Positions 41,087 to 50,985 of a DNA stretch of 64,000 nucleotides are shown one piece after another. The stretch lies in contig RAYQ01000001.1 in NCBI GenBank assembly GCA_003612395.1, positions 248,001-312,000 on the forward strand, written 5' to 3'. Numbering within the stretch: the stretch's first letter is position 1; each line of letters begins with the position of its first letter. The notes below the pieces were generated by a model, which saw only the letters and a program-made list of their open reading frames with translations, searched no databases and was not told where the DNA came from. The stretch is from Parablautia intestinalis. Lineage in GTDB: Bacteria > Bacillota > Clostridia > Lachnospirales > Lachnospiraceae. A program made the position numbers and the translations under genes.

Positions 41087-41791
41087 TTACATATTCTTCA
41101 TATACTGCAGAACAACACTGGAAAACTCCTTACTCCGCAGCCGTGATACGGGAACCTCTTTGCCGTTATCCATACAGGCAGTCCCGTTTTTATATCCTTT
41201 TAAATGCTTCAGGTTGATGAGATAGCTCCTGTGGCACCGGAAAAAATGGCTGCCCAGCTTCGTTTCCAGATTTTCGATCCGCTCATAATAATCAACAACC
41301 TCGCCGGAAGCCAGGTTCAGATATATTTTCCGGTCTATGATCTCGCAGAAAACAATCTCCTCCTCCCGGATAATGCGCCCCTCATATCCCTTTTGCACCA
41401 GCAGGCTGTCTTCGCTGGCATTTTGCATGGAAGTGTAAAGGCGCTCCATCGTCTTTTCAAACTGTTTTTCCTCCACCGGCTTGACCAGATAATCGTAGGC
41501 CTGCACCTCGAAAGACTGAAACACCATCTCTTTCAGTACCGTGATAAAGATCAGGAATCCCCGGAACTTAGAATCCCTCAGCTTCCTTGCCGTTTCTATG
41601 CCGTCCATGCCCTTCATCTGGATGTCCAGAAACAGGATGTCGATCTGCCCGTCGTAGCTTAGCAGCTCTTCGCCACTTGAAAATGTCCGAAGCTGAATCT
41701 CCCTGTTCTTTTTACGGAAAAAATCGGAGGCCATTGCCCTTATATGATCGGACATGTGTTTTTCATCATCACAGATTGCAATACGGATCAA
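41087..41791 (-). CDS. LytTR-family response regulator
   Basis: 234 residues. Receiver domain: IAICDDEKHM, phospho-Asp in DILFLDIQMKGMDGIE, Lys in YLVKPVEEK. LytTR DNA-binding domain: EIVFCEIIDRKIYLNLASGE and GSHFFRCHRSYLINLKHLKG. The start is TTG at 41791 with AGGAGGTGGCGCA, in place of longer frames. A pair of 21-base-spaced repeats upstream (41879-41907) recurs before the lipoprotein at 54417, marking probable targets. The kinase follows 28 bases downstream. Confidence 0.9.
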   Translation of the reverse strand: MIRIAICDDEKHMSDHIRAMASDFFRKKNREIQLRTFSSGEELLSYDGQIDILFLDIQMKGMDGIETARKLRDSKFRGFLIFITVLKEMVFQSFEVQAYDYLVKPVEEKQFEKTMERLYTSMQNASEDSLLVQKGYEGRIIREEEIVFCEIIDRKIYLNLASGEVVDYYERIENLETKLGSHFFRCHRSYLINLKHLKGYKNGTACMDNGKEVPVSRLRSKEFSSVVLQYMKNM

Positions 41792-41878
41792 TGCGCCACC
41801 TCCTCGCCATGATATCATCATTGCCATAAAAAACATTTTATTATATCCTGCCAAAAATACCAAAACAATTTAATTGCT

Positions 41879-41907
41879 GTGAAATGTTTATCTGTTGCCG
41901 TGAAATG
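41879..41907 (-). promoter_or_regulatory. Putative LytTR operator (21-bp-spaced direct repeats)
   Basis: GTGAAATG at 41879-41886 and again at 41900-41907. LytTR regulators bind short direct repeats spaced about two helical turns apart. The same arrangement, with TGCCGT between repeats, is upstream of the lipoprotein gene at 54417-54974. It lies 88 bases upstream of the LytTR gene's start. Confidence 0.55.
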
Positions 41908-41950
41908 CTGTGCGAAATTTTATTAATTTTTACCTAAGTTAATTTTAACT

Positions 41951-44317
41951 TTATGCCCTCATCTGTTCTACCAGAGATTGCTTTTTCTGCCTGCGTACCA
42001 TCCAGACAGACAGGACTACCTCCATGCCAAACAATACCAGGAGAAACAGCCCCATTTGCAGGAACGGGAACTGGTATGGGACAACTGCACCTGCAAAGGA
42101 TTTCTTGCTGACTTCCGCACAGACTGCCATGGAAATCGGCAGCCCCAGGATCACGACGGTAAGCGCCGCAAAAAGCGCATGACACATCCCCTCGGTGACA
42201 CTCATCCGGCACAGCTGTTTCCCGGTCAGGCCAACGGAGCGCAGGATACTGTTCTCCCGCTTCCGGGACATCTGGTTGGAAAGCGTCGTATTGATCAGGT
42301 TGACAACGCCGAACAGGAAGATCAGCCAGGAAAGAGCCTGCAGGCTTCCAAAAATAATGCTGCTCTGCATTTTCTCATATTCGATATGTGCGTCTATCGT
42401 ATCCATTCCAAGATTGCTGCGGCCTGATACCAGCTCCTTAAGCCTGCTTTCCACAAACTCTGCTTTTCCGGGATCATTCACAATACTCCAGGAGTAGTCA
42501 AAGCTTCCGATTTCAGGATGTATCTCATGAAACAACTCCTCTGGTGCGAACAGGGCTGCCGAATCCATGGCAAGCGCACCATGTCCGTTTGCTGCCTTCG
42601 ACGCATCGAACAGTCCGGATATGGTAACTGTCACGGTTTTCTGGCCCAGGGTCAGCTCCATGGCGGCCCCGACATCCATATCGGCATGGTGCTTTTGATA
42701 ACCCGTACTCAAAAGGACGCTGTGGGTATCCGCCGGCATGGCGCCTGATACCAGCGCAGCTTCTACATCCATGCAGTTTGCGTCCGTCAGCATGTCGCAC
42801 ATACCGGCTTCAGCACTTTCGGAAGTCCTAAATTTGCCGTGCAGAGACCGGCGGGTGGCCAGCACATCTGTCACCCCGTCCACAGAAAGGATCTCCTGCC
42901 GCAATTCCTCATTCAGCGGATTGCCTGCAGCCATAATCTCTTCCTCCGGCTGCTCTGAAGACAGATATATCTTTATATCCCCATCCGGGAAAAACAGCCT
43001 TGCAGCCTGCTCCGGCGAGCGTGTCAGAACCATGGAGGATACCACCAGAAGAAGGATCCCGCCCAGGCTTAGGGATACTGCAATGCTCACTGACTTCTTG
43101 CGGTCGCGCCCAAAATTTGCAAATCCCATGGATATGGGACTTAATTTCCGGTGTTTCTTTCTGTTGTGTACCTTTTCCTGACCTGCGGAAAAACGCATTG
43201 CCTCCAACGGTGAAATATTGGCAGCTATTTTGACCGGTCTATGAACTGATATGGATACCATGAACCAGCAGACCATCACGGTCAGAAGTACGGCTACCCC
43301 ATAATAACCTCCATGGAAACCTTTGGGAAACAGGAGCAGGCCGCCGCCCACACCCAGCAGGACACCCATCAGGATTCCAATACCGCCCAGCCGACCGCTC
43401 TCCTTTTTCACGATGCGCCGGATCTGTCTGGGTGTTGCGCCAATGGTGCGGAGCTGTCCATAGCTTTGTATTTTGTCGTTCACAGAGATACGGAAAATAC
43501 TCTGGATGACTACATATCCGCCGGCAAGCACAAGGGCGGCTATACCAAAAACAGTCACAAAGTCAATAGACTTTGAGTTAGAAGCAAAATAATTGCTGTT
43601 CATCCCTACATGCGCAGAGCCAAACTGCGCGGCAATCTCCCGGCAACGGGCAGCCATGGTCTCCTGGTCAAACTGCCTGTCATTTTTGAAATGCACATAG
43701 GCACGGTATCCTGCAGGGTCAAATCCGGCCCACTGCGTCAAGGCCGCTTTGGAAACGGCAATGGCACATAGATTCGCTTCCTTTTCTCCCGCGTTAGACA
43801 GGATTCCGGTCACAATATAGCTGCCATGAAAGCTCTCGGTATCCAACCGAACCGTCTCACCGATTCTGGCACCCAAACCGTAAGCGGAGAGAAAATATTC
43901 GCTGACCGCGACTTCATTCGCCTTTGCCGGGAGTTCTCCTTTTACCAGCTCCATCTGGCTGCGGGCAATATACACCATATCGCTGTCGCAGTACACATAG
44001 GATGCGTTGTATCCCTGCCCCGAATGCTCCTGCCCCAGTAAATAGTATTCACCCACGCGGGCAAGCTCCGGAAGGTCTTTCAGCGCCGCCACATGGTCCG
44101 CCTCCACGCCGGTGAAGACCGCCTCATAGGTGTCGGCCACCTGATTACGCTGGATCTGCGCAATCGAAACGGATATCACCGCTGACAAGCAGACCAGGAA
44201 CGCCGCCAGGGCCACTGCAATTACCACCATCCGGTTTCGGCGCTTCTCGCTGGCGAGGCTTCGCTTCGCCAGCTTCTTCACAATAGCTCCGGTATCATTT
44301 TCAAAAGGCCATGTCAT
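41951..44317 (-). CDS. FtsX-like ABC permease, third of three in tandem
   Basis: 788 residues starting MTWPFENDTGAIVKKLAKRS, one N-terminal helix (VVIAVALAAFLVCLSAVISV), an outer domain, a three-helix bundle with the SYGQLRTIGATPRQIRRIVK coupling segment, a second outer domain and a last bundle (SWLIFLFGVVNLINTTLSNQ, AVVPYQFPFLQMGLFLLVLF). It shares start, layout and length with 44331-46706 and 46726-49113 but only moderate identity over most of the length. One ATPase (49128) would serve all three. Confidence 0.85.
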   Translation of the reverse strand: MTWPFENDTGAIVKKLAKRSLASEKRRNRMVVIAVALAAFLVCLSAVISVSIAQIQRNQVADTYEAVFTGVEADHVAALKDLPELARVGEYYLLGQEHSGQGYNASYVYCDSDMVYIARSQMELVKGELPAKANEVAVSEYFLSAYGLGARIGETVRLDTESFHGSYIVTGILSNAGEKEANLCAIAVSKAALTQWAGFDPAGYRAYVHFKNDRQFDQETMAARCREIAAQFGSAHVGMNSNYFASNSKSIDFVTVFGIAALVLAGGYVVIQSIFRISVNDKIQSYGQLRTIGATPRQIRRIVKKESGRLGGIGILMGVLLGVGGGLLLFPKGFHGGYYGVAVLLTVMVCWFMVSISVHRPVKIAANISPLEAMRFSAGQEKVHNRKKHRKLSPISMGFANFGRDRKKSVSIAVSLSLGGILLLVVSSMVLTRSPEQAARLFFPDGDIKIYLSSEQPEEEIMAAGNPLNEELRQEILSVDGVTDVLATRRSLHGKFRTSESAEAGMCDMLTDANCMDVEAALVSGAMPADTHSVLLSTGYQKHHADMDVGAAMELTLGQKTVTVTISGLFDASKAANGHGALAMDSAALFAPEELFHEIHPEIGSFDYSWSIVNDPGKAEFVESRLKELVSGRSNLGMDTIDAHIEYEKMQSSIIFGSLQALSWLIFLFGVVNLINTTLSNQMSRKRENSILRSVGLTGKQLCRMSVTEGMCHALFAALTVVILGLPISMAVCAEVSKKSFAGAVVPYQFPFLQMGLFLLVLFGMEVVLSVWMVRRQKKQSLVEQMRA

Positions 44318-44330
44318 GGTCTGCCACCTC

Positions 44331-46706
44331 CTATTCCGTCACACGAAGCTGCTCTACGACACTATTTTTTCTGCAATACCGACCTGCCCATTTTGTAAGG
44401 GCTAATTGAAGCATAAAAACTAACAGAACATATAAGAGAACCGGTACTACAGGAAAAGTATAATTTACGAAGCTGAATCCAGGCACGTTCCCTATGGCAG
44501 AGCATATTGCTTTTCCAATTCCCAAACCGCAGATAAGGGAGGCGGCAAAACTGCCAACCGTTTGAAATGAATTTTCAAACCCTATCATATGATAAAGCTG
44601 TCTGTGGCTTAAGCCAACCGCCCGGAATAACCCCATTTCTTTCCTTCTGGAAATGATATTCGTCATACTGGTATTTGCCAGGTTGATAATACTGAATATG
44701 ACAATAACTGCCAACAGTGCATATGCCGCAATGGAAATTGTGCTGAATACGCTTTTGTATTGCATCGTCATATCTTTTAATGTCTTCAAGCGTAAAGTAT
44801 CGCTTGCCAAAACCAATGAATGTAATTCATCCTCAATTCCGGCAAAACTGTCTGTCTTTACCCGGATCACAAACGCACTGTTTGCATTATAGGGAACCGT
44901 CTGTTCCATTTCACCTGCCGGAAGGATAAAGCTGACAGAGCTGTCCCTGTCAAAAACAATCGCAGATACGGTATAAGTAAGGCTGTTTCCTGCCTGTGAA
45001 AAAGTGACGGTATCGCCCACCTCATAGCTCTTATGCAGGTATTCCAATTCCGGGCTGCCCATGTTAATGACAAGGGAGTTTTCCCCTGTATGGTCATAAT
45101 CCGGCAATTCCCCGATCATTATCTTGTTCTTTAATTCCTTATAATCCTCTGTGTTCATACTCCGGATTGCCGTTTCCATTCCATCTATCCCGACGCATAT
45201 CTCCTGCTGGCAGATGATTTCATCTACCCCGTCAATTGACAAAATATCATTTTTCAATTCATCTGTCAGTAGATTGTTTTCCTGCAGCTGAGTGAGGGAA
45301 AACGTAGGCGTGACCAGCGCCCGGTTCAATTCCACCACATAACTTCCCTCATAAGGGAAGGCCTGTTTCGCCCTTTGCTCAGGATCAAGGGAAGATAGCA
45401 GGGAAGAAATCCCTATAAACATCATTCCGCTCAAAGCCAGTGAAATAAAGGTCAATATACTTTTCTTCCTGTTACGGGACAGATTCATAGCCGCAAGTGA
45501 AAACGGCGTAAGATGCTTCCCGCTCTTTTTCCTCTTTTTTGTTCCGCTATAACCGCTATAATGGAATGCTTCCACAGGTGAAACTGACATGGCAATCTTT
45601 GCCGGTTTTAAAACAGACAGCCTTACACAAATAAATACAGCGATTCCTGATAAAAACGCAATCACAATATCCGGAAGCAGCTGAAAAGCACTCCAGTCTA
45701 TCAAAAAAGATAACACCGCGCCTGCCATACATCCAAACGGAATGAAATGAAGCGCAAGATAGTTTCCTTCCCGTGAAATAATTTGTCTGATTTGCTTCTT
45801 CGTAGTACCAATCGTGCGCAGCTGTCCAAAGGAAGCTACATTATTTATAACCGAAATGTAAAATATATTGTAGACAACCAGGGAACATACACCGATTAAG
45901 ACCAACCCAACGAGCAAAACCGTCAGTACCGTCTCTTTTGACATGTTATTGCTGTCAATGTATAAATTATTTACCTGAATATTGTCTGCAGAGATCCCAC
46001 AATCCAGGCCAATCGTCCGTATCAGCTCTTTTAATTCCTGATTGGTATATTTTGCAGTATCATGGACAGAAACCATAGCTGCCACCGGCCCAGTGGAAAG
46101 AGCAGGGTTTTCCCGCACAAAATTTTGTGAAACAACGGCGTTATAAGCAACCCTGTCCCTGTCATTCTCAGCGGTTGTCTGAATAAAACCTGTAATCCGG
46201 AAATCTTTTGATTCTAACTGGCGGCTTGCCTGGTTGCGGTAATGAAGGGATATTGTGTCGCCGATCCCCGCTTTCAGAGACAGGGCATCTATATATCCCC
46301 TTTCCACGAGCAATTCATCCGCCGCCTGGGGCATACGTCCTTCCAACAGTGTGATGTTGGAGAGCTGCATGGTTGTTTCATCAGAACATACCATACTCAT
46401 TGTGATGCCATTCTCCTGTTCCGTCATGCCGACAGACTGGTATACACCCACTTTTTGAATATGGGGGTCTTCTTTCAGCAAAGAGATATTCTCCTGTGAA
46501 AGGTTTTGGAAAATTCCCTGATATGCAGTTGATGCCGCATATTCATTTGTAATGTTATATGCATAAGAAGAAACAAACGCCATAATGGCTGCCGCCATAA
46601 AGATAATGATCCCAATCAGACGATTCCTGAAACGGTTCTGTCCAATACGGGCATTTGATAACCTACGGGTAACAGCACTGGTATCATTTTCAAAAGGCCA
46701 TGTCAT
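44331..46706 (-). CDS. FtsX-like ABC permease, second of three in tandem
   Basis: 791 residues starting MTWPFENDTSAVTRRLSNAR; same domain order as its neighbours, with SFGQLRTIGTTKKQIRQIIS as the coupling loop and FSIINLANTSMTNIISRRKE in the last bundle. The ribosome site and first codons (AGGAGGTGGCAGACCATGAC) are almost identical in all three genes. 13-19 bases separate it from its neighbours. In the group, such permeases detect or remove antimicrobial peptides together with a two-component system. Confidence 0.85.
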   Translation of the reverse strand: MTWPFENDTSAVTRRLSNARIGQNRFRNRLIGIIIFMAAAIMAFVSSYAYNITNEYAASTAYQGIFQNLSQENISLLKEDPHIQKVGVYQSVGMTEQENGITMSMVCSDETTMQLSNITLLEGRMPQAADELLVERGYIDALSLKAGIGDTISLHYRNQASRQLESKDFRITGFIQTTAENDRDRVAYNAVVSQNFVRENPALSTGPVAAMVSVHDTAKYTNQELKELIRTIGLDCGISADNIQVNNLYIDSNNMSKETVLTVLLVGLVLIGVCSLVVYNIFYISVINNVASFGQLRTIGTTKKQIRQIISREGNYLALHFIPFGCMAGAVLSFLIDWSAFQLLPDIVIAFLSGIAVFICVRLSVLKPAKIAMSVSPVEAFHYSGYSGTKKRKKSGKHLTPFSLAAMNLSRNRKKSILTFISLALSGMMFIGISSLLSSLDPEQRAKQAFPYEGSYVVELNRALVTPTFSLTQLQENNLLTDELKNDILSIDGVDEIICQQEICVGIDGMETAIRSMNTEDYKELKNKIMIGELPDYDHTGENSLVINMGSPELEYLHKSYEVGDTVTFSQAGNSLTYTVSAIVFDRDSSVSFILPAGEMEQTVPYNANSAFVIRVKTDSFAGIEDELHSLVLASDTLRLKTLKDMTMQYKSVFSTISIAAYALLAVIVIFSIINLANTSMTNIISRRKEMGLFRAVGLSHRQLYHMIGFENSFQTVGSFAASLICGLGIGKAICSAIGNVPGFSFVNYTFPVVPVLLYVLLVFMLQLALTKWAGRYCRKNSVVEQLRVTE

Positions 46707-46725
46707 GGTCTGCCACCTCCTTCTC

Positions 46726-49113
46726 TTATCGCAGGACTTCCATCACTGATGACTTGCTTTGCTGCTTTAAGGCCCCTGTTGTAATCAGCACACTACATAA
46801 AATAATAACCGCACAATTCAGGATTGTAATACCCAATGGAAATTGATAATTCAAATAGCTCATCAGGCTGTTTTTCAAAAATGAGCAAAGAACATATCCA
46901 ATTCCCCCGCCAATGATCACAGATAATACAAGTCCCATGCCGACTACGATCAGTCCCTCTTTATGGACCATCACGGATAATTGTTTTTGGGACATTCCCA
47001 CGGAACGCATGAGAGAAAATTCCCTGCGCCTTACGATAATTCCCGTCAAAGTTGTATTCAACAAATTCATCACGGAAAAACAGCCAATCAAAACAATGGC
47101 TACCCCAAGGGCTAACTGTGTCCCCTGCAGGAAGTTTTCATTCTGGGCAATGGCAGTAGAAAGGGAATCCACACTCAGCTGCGGGTGACCGGATACAATC
47201 TGGTCTATTTCGTTTTCTGCCTGCTGTTCCAAAGAATCCTCTACACGAATCACATACTGATATGTCAGATTGCTGTGTGCGATTTTCTGCATGGAATCAA
47301 CCGGCAATAACAGCATATCTATTTTATCGCCATGATTTCCAATCTTACTTTCGTCAAGGACTGCCGCAATCTCAAATTCCAGGTTCTCCGTATGCTGCCC
47401 GTCAAAAATCTTCAGCGTTACAGACGAGCCGACTTTTGGATAAATACCAAAATACTTCTCAAAGTCATTCGGCCTGCCAATCACCATCTGATTCTTAGAT
47501 GCCATTTGCCCATAATCTGACAGGTTTCCATTTAAGAGACAGCTTCGCAGCAAATCCATATCTGCTTTCTCAAATCCTACAATTTCAGCATCTGATTCCA
47601 GGGCCTGCAGATCATAGGAAACCGGGAGATGCTGATCATTCATAATCTTTTGCACACCTGATAATTGCGAGAGCTCTTTTTCCACTTCCTCTGTAAAAGG
47701 GCTTGATCCCTGCAAAATCTCCAACGGATTTTCCATCAGCTCCTGATTTGAGATCTTTAAAACGAACTGTCCTCTTGCAAATCCGGATAAAGACATATCT
47801 TCTGCATTGATCGAAGAAAGGACAGAGGATAGACCTAACAGCAGGACGCCAGTCAGGACAAGGGAGGCGGCTGTCAGTATATTCTTTTTCTTATAACGCA
47901 AAACCTGGTTGACTGCCAAAAACCCCGGCGTCAGCCTGTGCTGCCTGTGTTTACCTTTCGGCCCCTTATTTTGTTCATAACGGGAGGCCTCTATGGGGGA
48001 TGTGGCCGCAGCTATCTTAGCAGGCTTTTTGATGGACAGGCGCACAGTGGCATAGGTTAACGCAACAACAACCGGACATATCCATAGCACATTCCATAAC
48101 CCAAATCCATGTGGAATTAAAAGATAAGCCACTGCAATTCCCGCAATCAATCCAATAGGAATTGCAGGTAACATCAGCAAAGTCCCCTCCCTGAGAACAA
48201 GCCTTTGAATCTGTTTTGCTGTCATCCCTATTGTGCGGAGCTGTCCATATTCTTTAATGGAATTGATGATGGAAATATAAAAAATGTTGTATATTACCAA
48301 AATACCGGCAATTACGATAACAAGCAGCCCGGCAGCCGCCGCCAGAACCATCCATGCCGAAGGCTGGCTAAGGTTCAGATACGCTTCATTATAAGAAGGA
48401 GCCGCTTTACAGCCTGCATCAGCAGCTATCTGCGATATTAAGCTTTTTACATCCCCAGAGCCTGCATCTGAATTTACACGGAGCATGACTGCCGGTGAAA
48501 AGCGATCCCATCCATCCATTTCTGAGAAGTATTCTTCAGAAACCATAGCCGCATATAAGGAACGGTCAGTGCCTTTCGCCCCTGTTTTTAAGTATCCTGT
48601 TATAAGAAAGGATTTTTCCTGGCCGTTGTTTGGGTCTGGCAACGGAACGGTATCTCCAATTTCTGCATTTATCTTCTGCCGGATTAAGTATTCCGGTTCA
48701 ATCAGGATCTCATTCGCTTTCTCCGGCATTTTTCCCTCAGAAACAGACAGCCCATTTAATGTAAGTGCATCCTTGTTGCAATACGAAATATTAAGGCGGT
48801 CATTTCCGGATTTCACGCTGCCAATGGACGCTGTGAATCCGCATAGATCCACCCGCACATCATCAGACAATTTCTGATATTGTTCTTTTTCTATGCCGGA
48901 AATAAGCGCATGATAAGACCCCGTTATGTTATTGCCTCCATTTTGGTTCACTGTAATAATCCCAGAAACCAGGAGCAATACGGATGCCATCAAAAATGTT
49001 GCCAATGAAATTGCAGTAACCGTAAAAATTTTCTTCAAACGCTCTTTCTTTAATTGAGCAGACGCTAATTTTTTAATGATAGCGCCGGTGTCATTCTCAA
49101 AAGGCCATGTCAT
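46726..49113 (-). CDS. FtsX-like ABC permease, first of three in tandem
   Basis: 795 residues starting MTWPFENDTGAIIKKLASAQ, with N-terminal helix (TVTAISLATFLMASVLLLVS), outer domain, coupling loop EYGQLRTIGMTAKQIQRLVL, and final bundle IVLIGCFSVMNLLNTTLTGI. It follows the ATPase gene by 14 bases. Its N-terminus is closest to that of the third permease (TGAIxKKLA), hinting at the order of duplication. Confidence 0.85.
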   Translation of the reverse strand: MTWPFENDTGAIIKKLASAQLKKERLKKIFTVTAISLATFLMASVLLLVSGIITVNQNGGNNITGSYHALISGIEKEQYQKLSDDVRVDLCGFTASIGSVKSGNDRLNISYCNKDALTLNGLSVSEGKMPEKANEILIEPEYLIRQKINAEIGDTVPLPDPNNGQEKSFLITGYLKTGAKGTDRSLYAAMVSEEYFSEMDGWDRFSPAVMLRVNSDAGSGDVKSLISQIAADAGCKAAPSYNEAYLNLSQPSAWMVLAAAAGLLVIVIAGILVIYNIFYISIINSIKEYGQLRTIGMTAKQIQRLVLREGTLLMLPAIPIGLIAGIAVAYLLIPHGFGLWNVLWICPVVVALTYATVRLSIKKPAKIAAATSPIEASRYEQNKGPKGKHRQHRLTPGFLAVNQVLRYKKKNILTAASLVLTGVLLLGLSSVLSSINAEDMSLSGFARGQFVLKISNQELMENPLEILQGSSPFTEEVEKELSQLSGVQKIMNDQHLPVSYDLQALESDAEIVGFEKADMDLLRSCLLNGNLSDYGQMASKNQMVIGRPNDFEKYFGIYPKVGSSVTLKIFDGQHTENLEFEIAAVLDESKIGNHGDKIDMLLLPVDSMQKIAHSNLTYQYVIRVEDSLEQQAENEIDQIVSGHPQLSVDSLSTAIAQNENFLQGTQLALGVAIVLIGCFSVMNLLNTTLTGIIVRRREFSLMRSVGMSQKQLSVMVHKEGLIVVGMGLVLSVIIGGGIGYVLCSFLKNSLMSYLNYQFPLGITILNCAVIILCSVLITTGALKQQSKSSVMEVLR

Positions 49114-49127
49114 GATCTGCCACCTCC

Positions 49128-49793
49128 TTACTCTACGATCCTGCCGTCCTCAATCCTTATGATCCGGTCAGCAAGCTGGGCAATCTCGTTATTATGGGTA
49201 ATCATGACAATGGTCTGGTTAAACTCCATACTGGTACGCTTTAAAAGCCCCAGCACATCGGCGCTGGTCCTGGAATCCAGATTTCCGGTGGGCTCATCGG
49301 CCAGGATGATGGCCGGTTTGGTGATGAGAGCGCGGGCAATGGCGACACGCTGCTGCTGTCCGCCGGAAAGGTTATTCGGCATATTCTGCAGTTTATCTTC
49401 CAATGCCAGCATCCCCACGATCTCGTCCATGAACTTCTTGTCTGCTGTATCTCCGTCCAACTCCACAGGCAGGACAATGTTCTCATACACATTCAGGATC
49501 GGGACAAGGTTATAGTTCTGGAAGATGAAGCCGATGTTGCGGCGGCGGAAGATGGTCAGCTCCTCGTCATTCTTTTTGGCCAGCTCATCCCCACGGACAA
49601 TAACATTGCCGGAAGTGGGCGTATCCAGCCCGCCCATCATGTTAAGCAGGGTGGATTTCCCGCTGCCGGACGTTCCGACAATCGCCACAAACTCCCCCTG
49701 TTCCACAGAGAGGCTCACACCATCCAGGGCGCGGGTAATGTTCGGCTCACTGCCATAATACTTTTTCAGATCGATTGTTTGTAATACATTCAT
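49128..49793 (-). CDS. ABC ATPase (BceA/LolD type) for the FtsX permeases
   Basis: 221 residues: Walker A GTSGSGKSTLLNMMGGL, Q-loop FIFQNYNLVPILNV, signature LSGGQQQRVAIARALI, Walker B IILADEPTGNLDS and H-loop MITHNNE. EPTGNLD marks the MacB/BceA group. AAAGGAG lies upstream with an RR-type promoter at 49868-49897. First gene of the operon that carries three permeases. Confidence 0.9.
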   Translation of the reverse strand: MNVLQTIDLKKYYGSEPNITRALDGVSLSVEQGEFVAIVGTSGSGKSTLLNMMGGLDTPTSGNVIVRGDELAKKNDEELTIFRRRNIGFIFQNYNLVPILNVYENIVLPVELDGDTADKKFMDEIVGMLALEDKLQNMPNNLSGGQQQRVAIARALITKPAIILADEPTGNLDSRTSADVLGLLKRTSMEFNQTIVMITHNNEIAQLADRIIRIEDGRIVE

Positions 49794-49867
49794 AAATCAA
49801 ATGCTCCTTTCAAGGCTTTCTGCCTGTTGATTAAAGAACAAAGTTCTAAGAACCTTGTTCTTCGGAC

Positions 49868-49945
49868 ATTATAAAATCCAAATGTCACAGAAATGTCCGA
49901 GGCGGCATAAAAAATGCGGCTGAAATGTTACAAGACTCGGACATT
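49868..49945 (-). promoter_or_regulatory. Promoter and response-regulator operator of the FtsX operon
   Basis: On the minus strand GGACATTT and TGACATTT (plus-strand AAATGT at 49880 and 49891) are spaced exactly 11 bases and lie directly upstream of a -10 TATAAT (49868-49873). This is the usual layout of OmpR-type activated promoters. A CTCGGACATTTC/GAAATGTCCGAG inverted pair in the same stretch may also terminate the kinase transcript. Near copies are at 23534 and, shorter, at 51710. Confidence 0.6.
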
Positions 49946-49953
49946 TCAAAAAA

Positions 49954-50985
49954 TTATCTTGTAGGGAGCATAATGGAAAATTCCGAACCCTTGCCCGGCT
50001 CCGAAACCACTTTGATATAGCCGCCCTGCCTCGTCACGATCTCGCGGGTCAGATACAGGCCAATACCCACGCCCTGCTGTTCGTGTACTTCTTCCTCACG
50101 ATAAAAGCGCCGGAAAATAGCGGCCTGATTACTCTCCGGGATACCCTTGCCGGTATCGGACACACTAAGCTTTACATACATTTCCCATTGCTCTACTGAA
50201 ATTCGGATGGCTCCTCCGGCCGAGGTATATTTCACTGCATTGTCCAGCAGGTTGAACACGGCTTCCGCCGTCCACTTGCTGTCATGGGAAAGGATGAGAT
50301 CCTCCGGACAGTCCACCGTTACGGATATATTCTTTTTCTCCGCCGCATATACGATGCCGCTTAAGGCCATCGCCAACGTATCGATCAGCGGGGCGTCTTT
50401 CTTTTCCAGTCTGATCGCCCCGGTTTCCAGGCGTGAGGTTTTCACAAGAGCCTGAAAAAGGAACTCCAGCTTGTCCGTCTGATTCCGGATGCCTTTCAGG
50501 AACTCCAGCTGTTCTTCCTCTGTGACCGGCTTTGAAAGCAGCGTGTCCGTCACCATTTTCAGATTTGCCACCGGTGTTTTTACCTGATGGGAAACATCTG
50601 ACACCAGCATCTGCAGCTCCTGCCGTTCCTCATCCACCTTCCGCCGGTTCTCCTGCATGATCCCATACAGCCGGGTCAGACGGTAGCTGATACGGGCAAA
50701 GAGTGTTTCACTGTCCCCGGCGCGCACAGGCTCTCCGCTTCCGCTTATCATCTGGTCCATTGCCCGGCAGAGCTCCCTGGTAAATATGGAAAGCCGTTTG
50801 CTGAAAGCAGCCGTCAGAAGGAACATCCATGCAAGGGCGCAGAGCATCAGTAATATACCGACAATCAGCATCCATATCTGTCCTGTCACCACAAAGAAAA
50901 CCGCGCAGATGGCCAGCATGGAAACTACCATACCGCCGCTAAGCAACAGGAATATCCTTTTTACAGAGATCCGCCCCAGATTCAT
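49954..50985 (-). CDS. BceS-like sensor histidine kinase
   Basis: About 343 residues. Two close membrane helices (LLLSGGMVVSMLAICAVFFV and IWMLIVGILLMLCALAWMFL) with almost no outer loop, so sensing must be through the membrane or the transporter. H-box VSDVSHQVKTPVANLKM, N-box LDNAVKYTSAGG, D-box DTGKGIPESNQ, G-box GVGIGLYLTREIV. The ATG at 50985 overlaps the response regulator stop (ATGA). Typical partner of FtsX-type transporters. Confidence 0.9.
   Translation of the reverse strand: MNLGRISVKRIFLLLSGGMVVSMLAICAVFFVVTGQIWMLIVGILLMLCALAWMFLLTAAFSKRLSIFTRELCRAMDQMISGSGEPVRAGDSETLFARISYRLTRLYGIMQENRRKVDEERQELQMLVSDVSHQVKTPVANLKMVTDTLLSKPVTEEEQLEFLKGIRNQTDKLEFLFQALVKTSRLETGAIRLEKKDAPLIDTLAMALSGIVYAAEKKNISVTVDCPEDLILSHDSKWTAEAVFNLLDNAVKYTSAGGAIRISVEQWEMYVKLSVSDTGKGIPESNQAAIFRRFYREEEVHEQQGVGIGLYLTREIVTRQGGYIKVVSEPGKGSEFSIMLPTR

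Noticed and set aside
39703-41791. An agr-type quorum-sensing locus
   Set aside because: Kinase and LytTR regulator are there, but I found no AgrB-like protease or AgrD-like peptide gene on either strand nearby.
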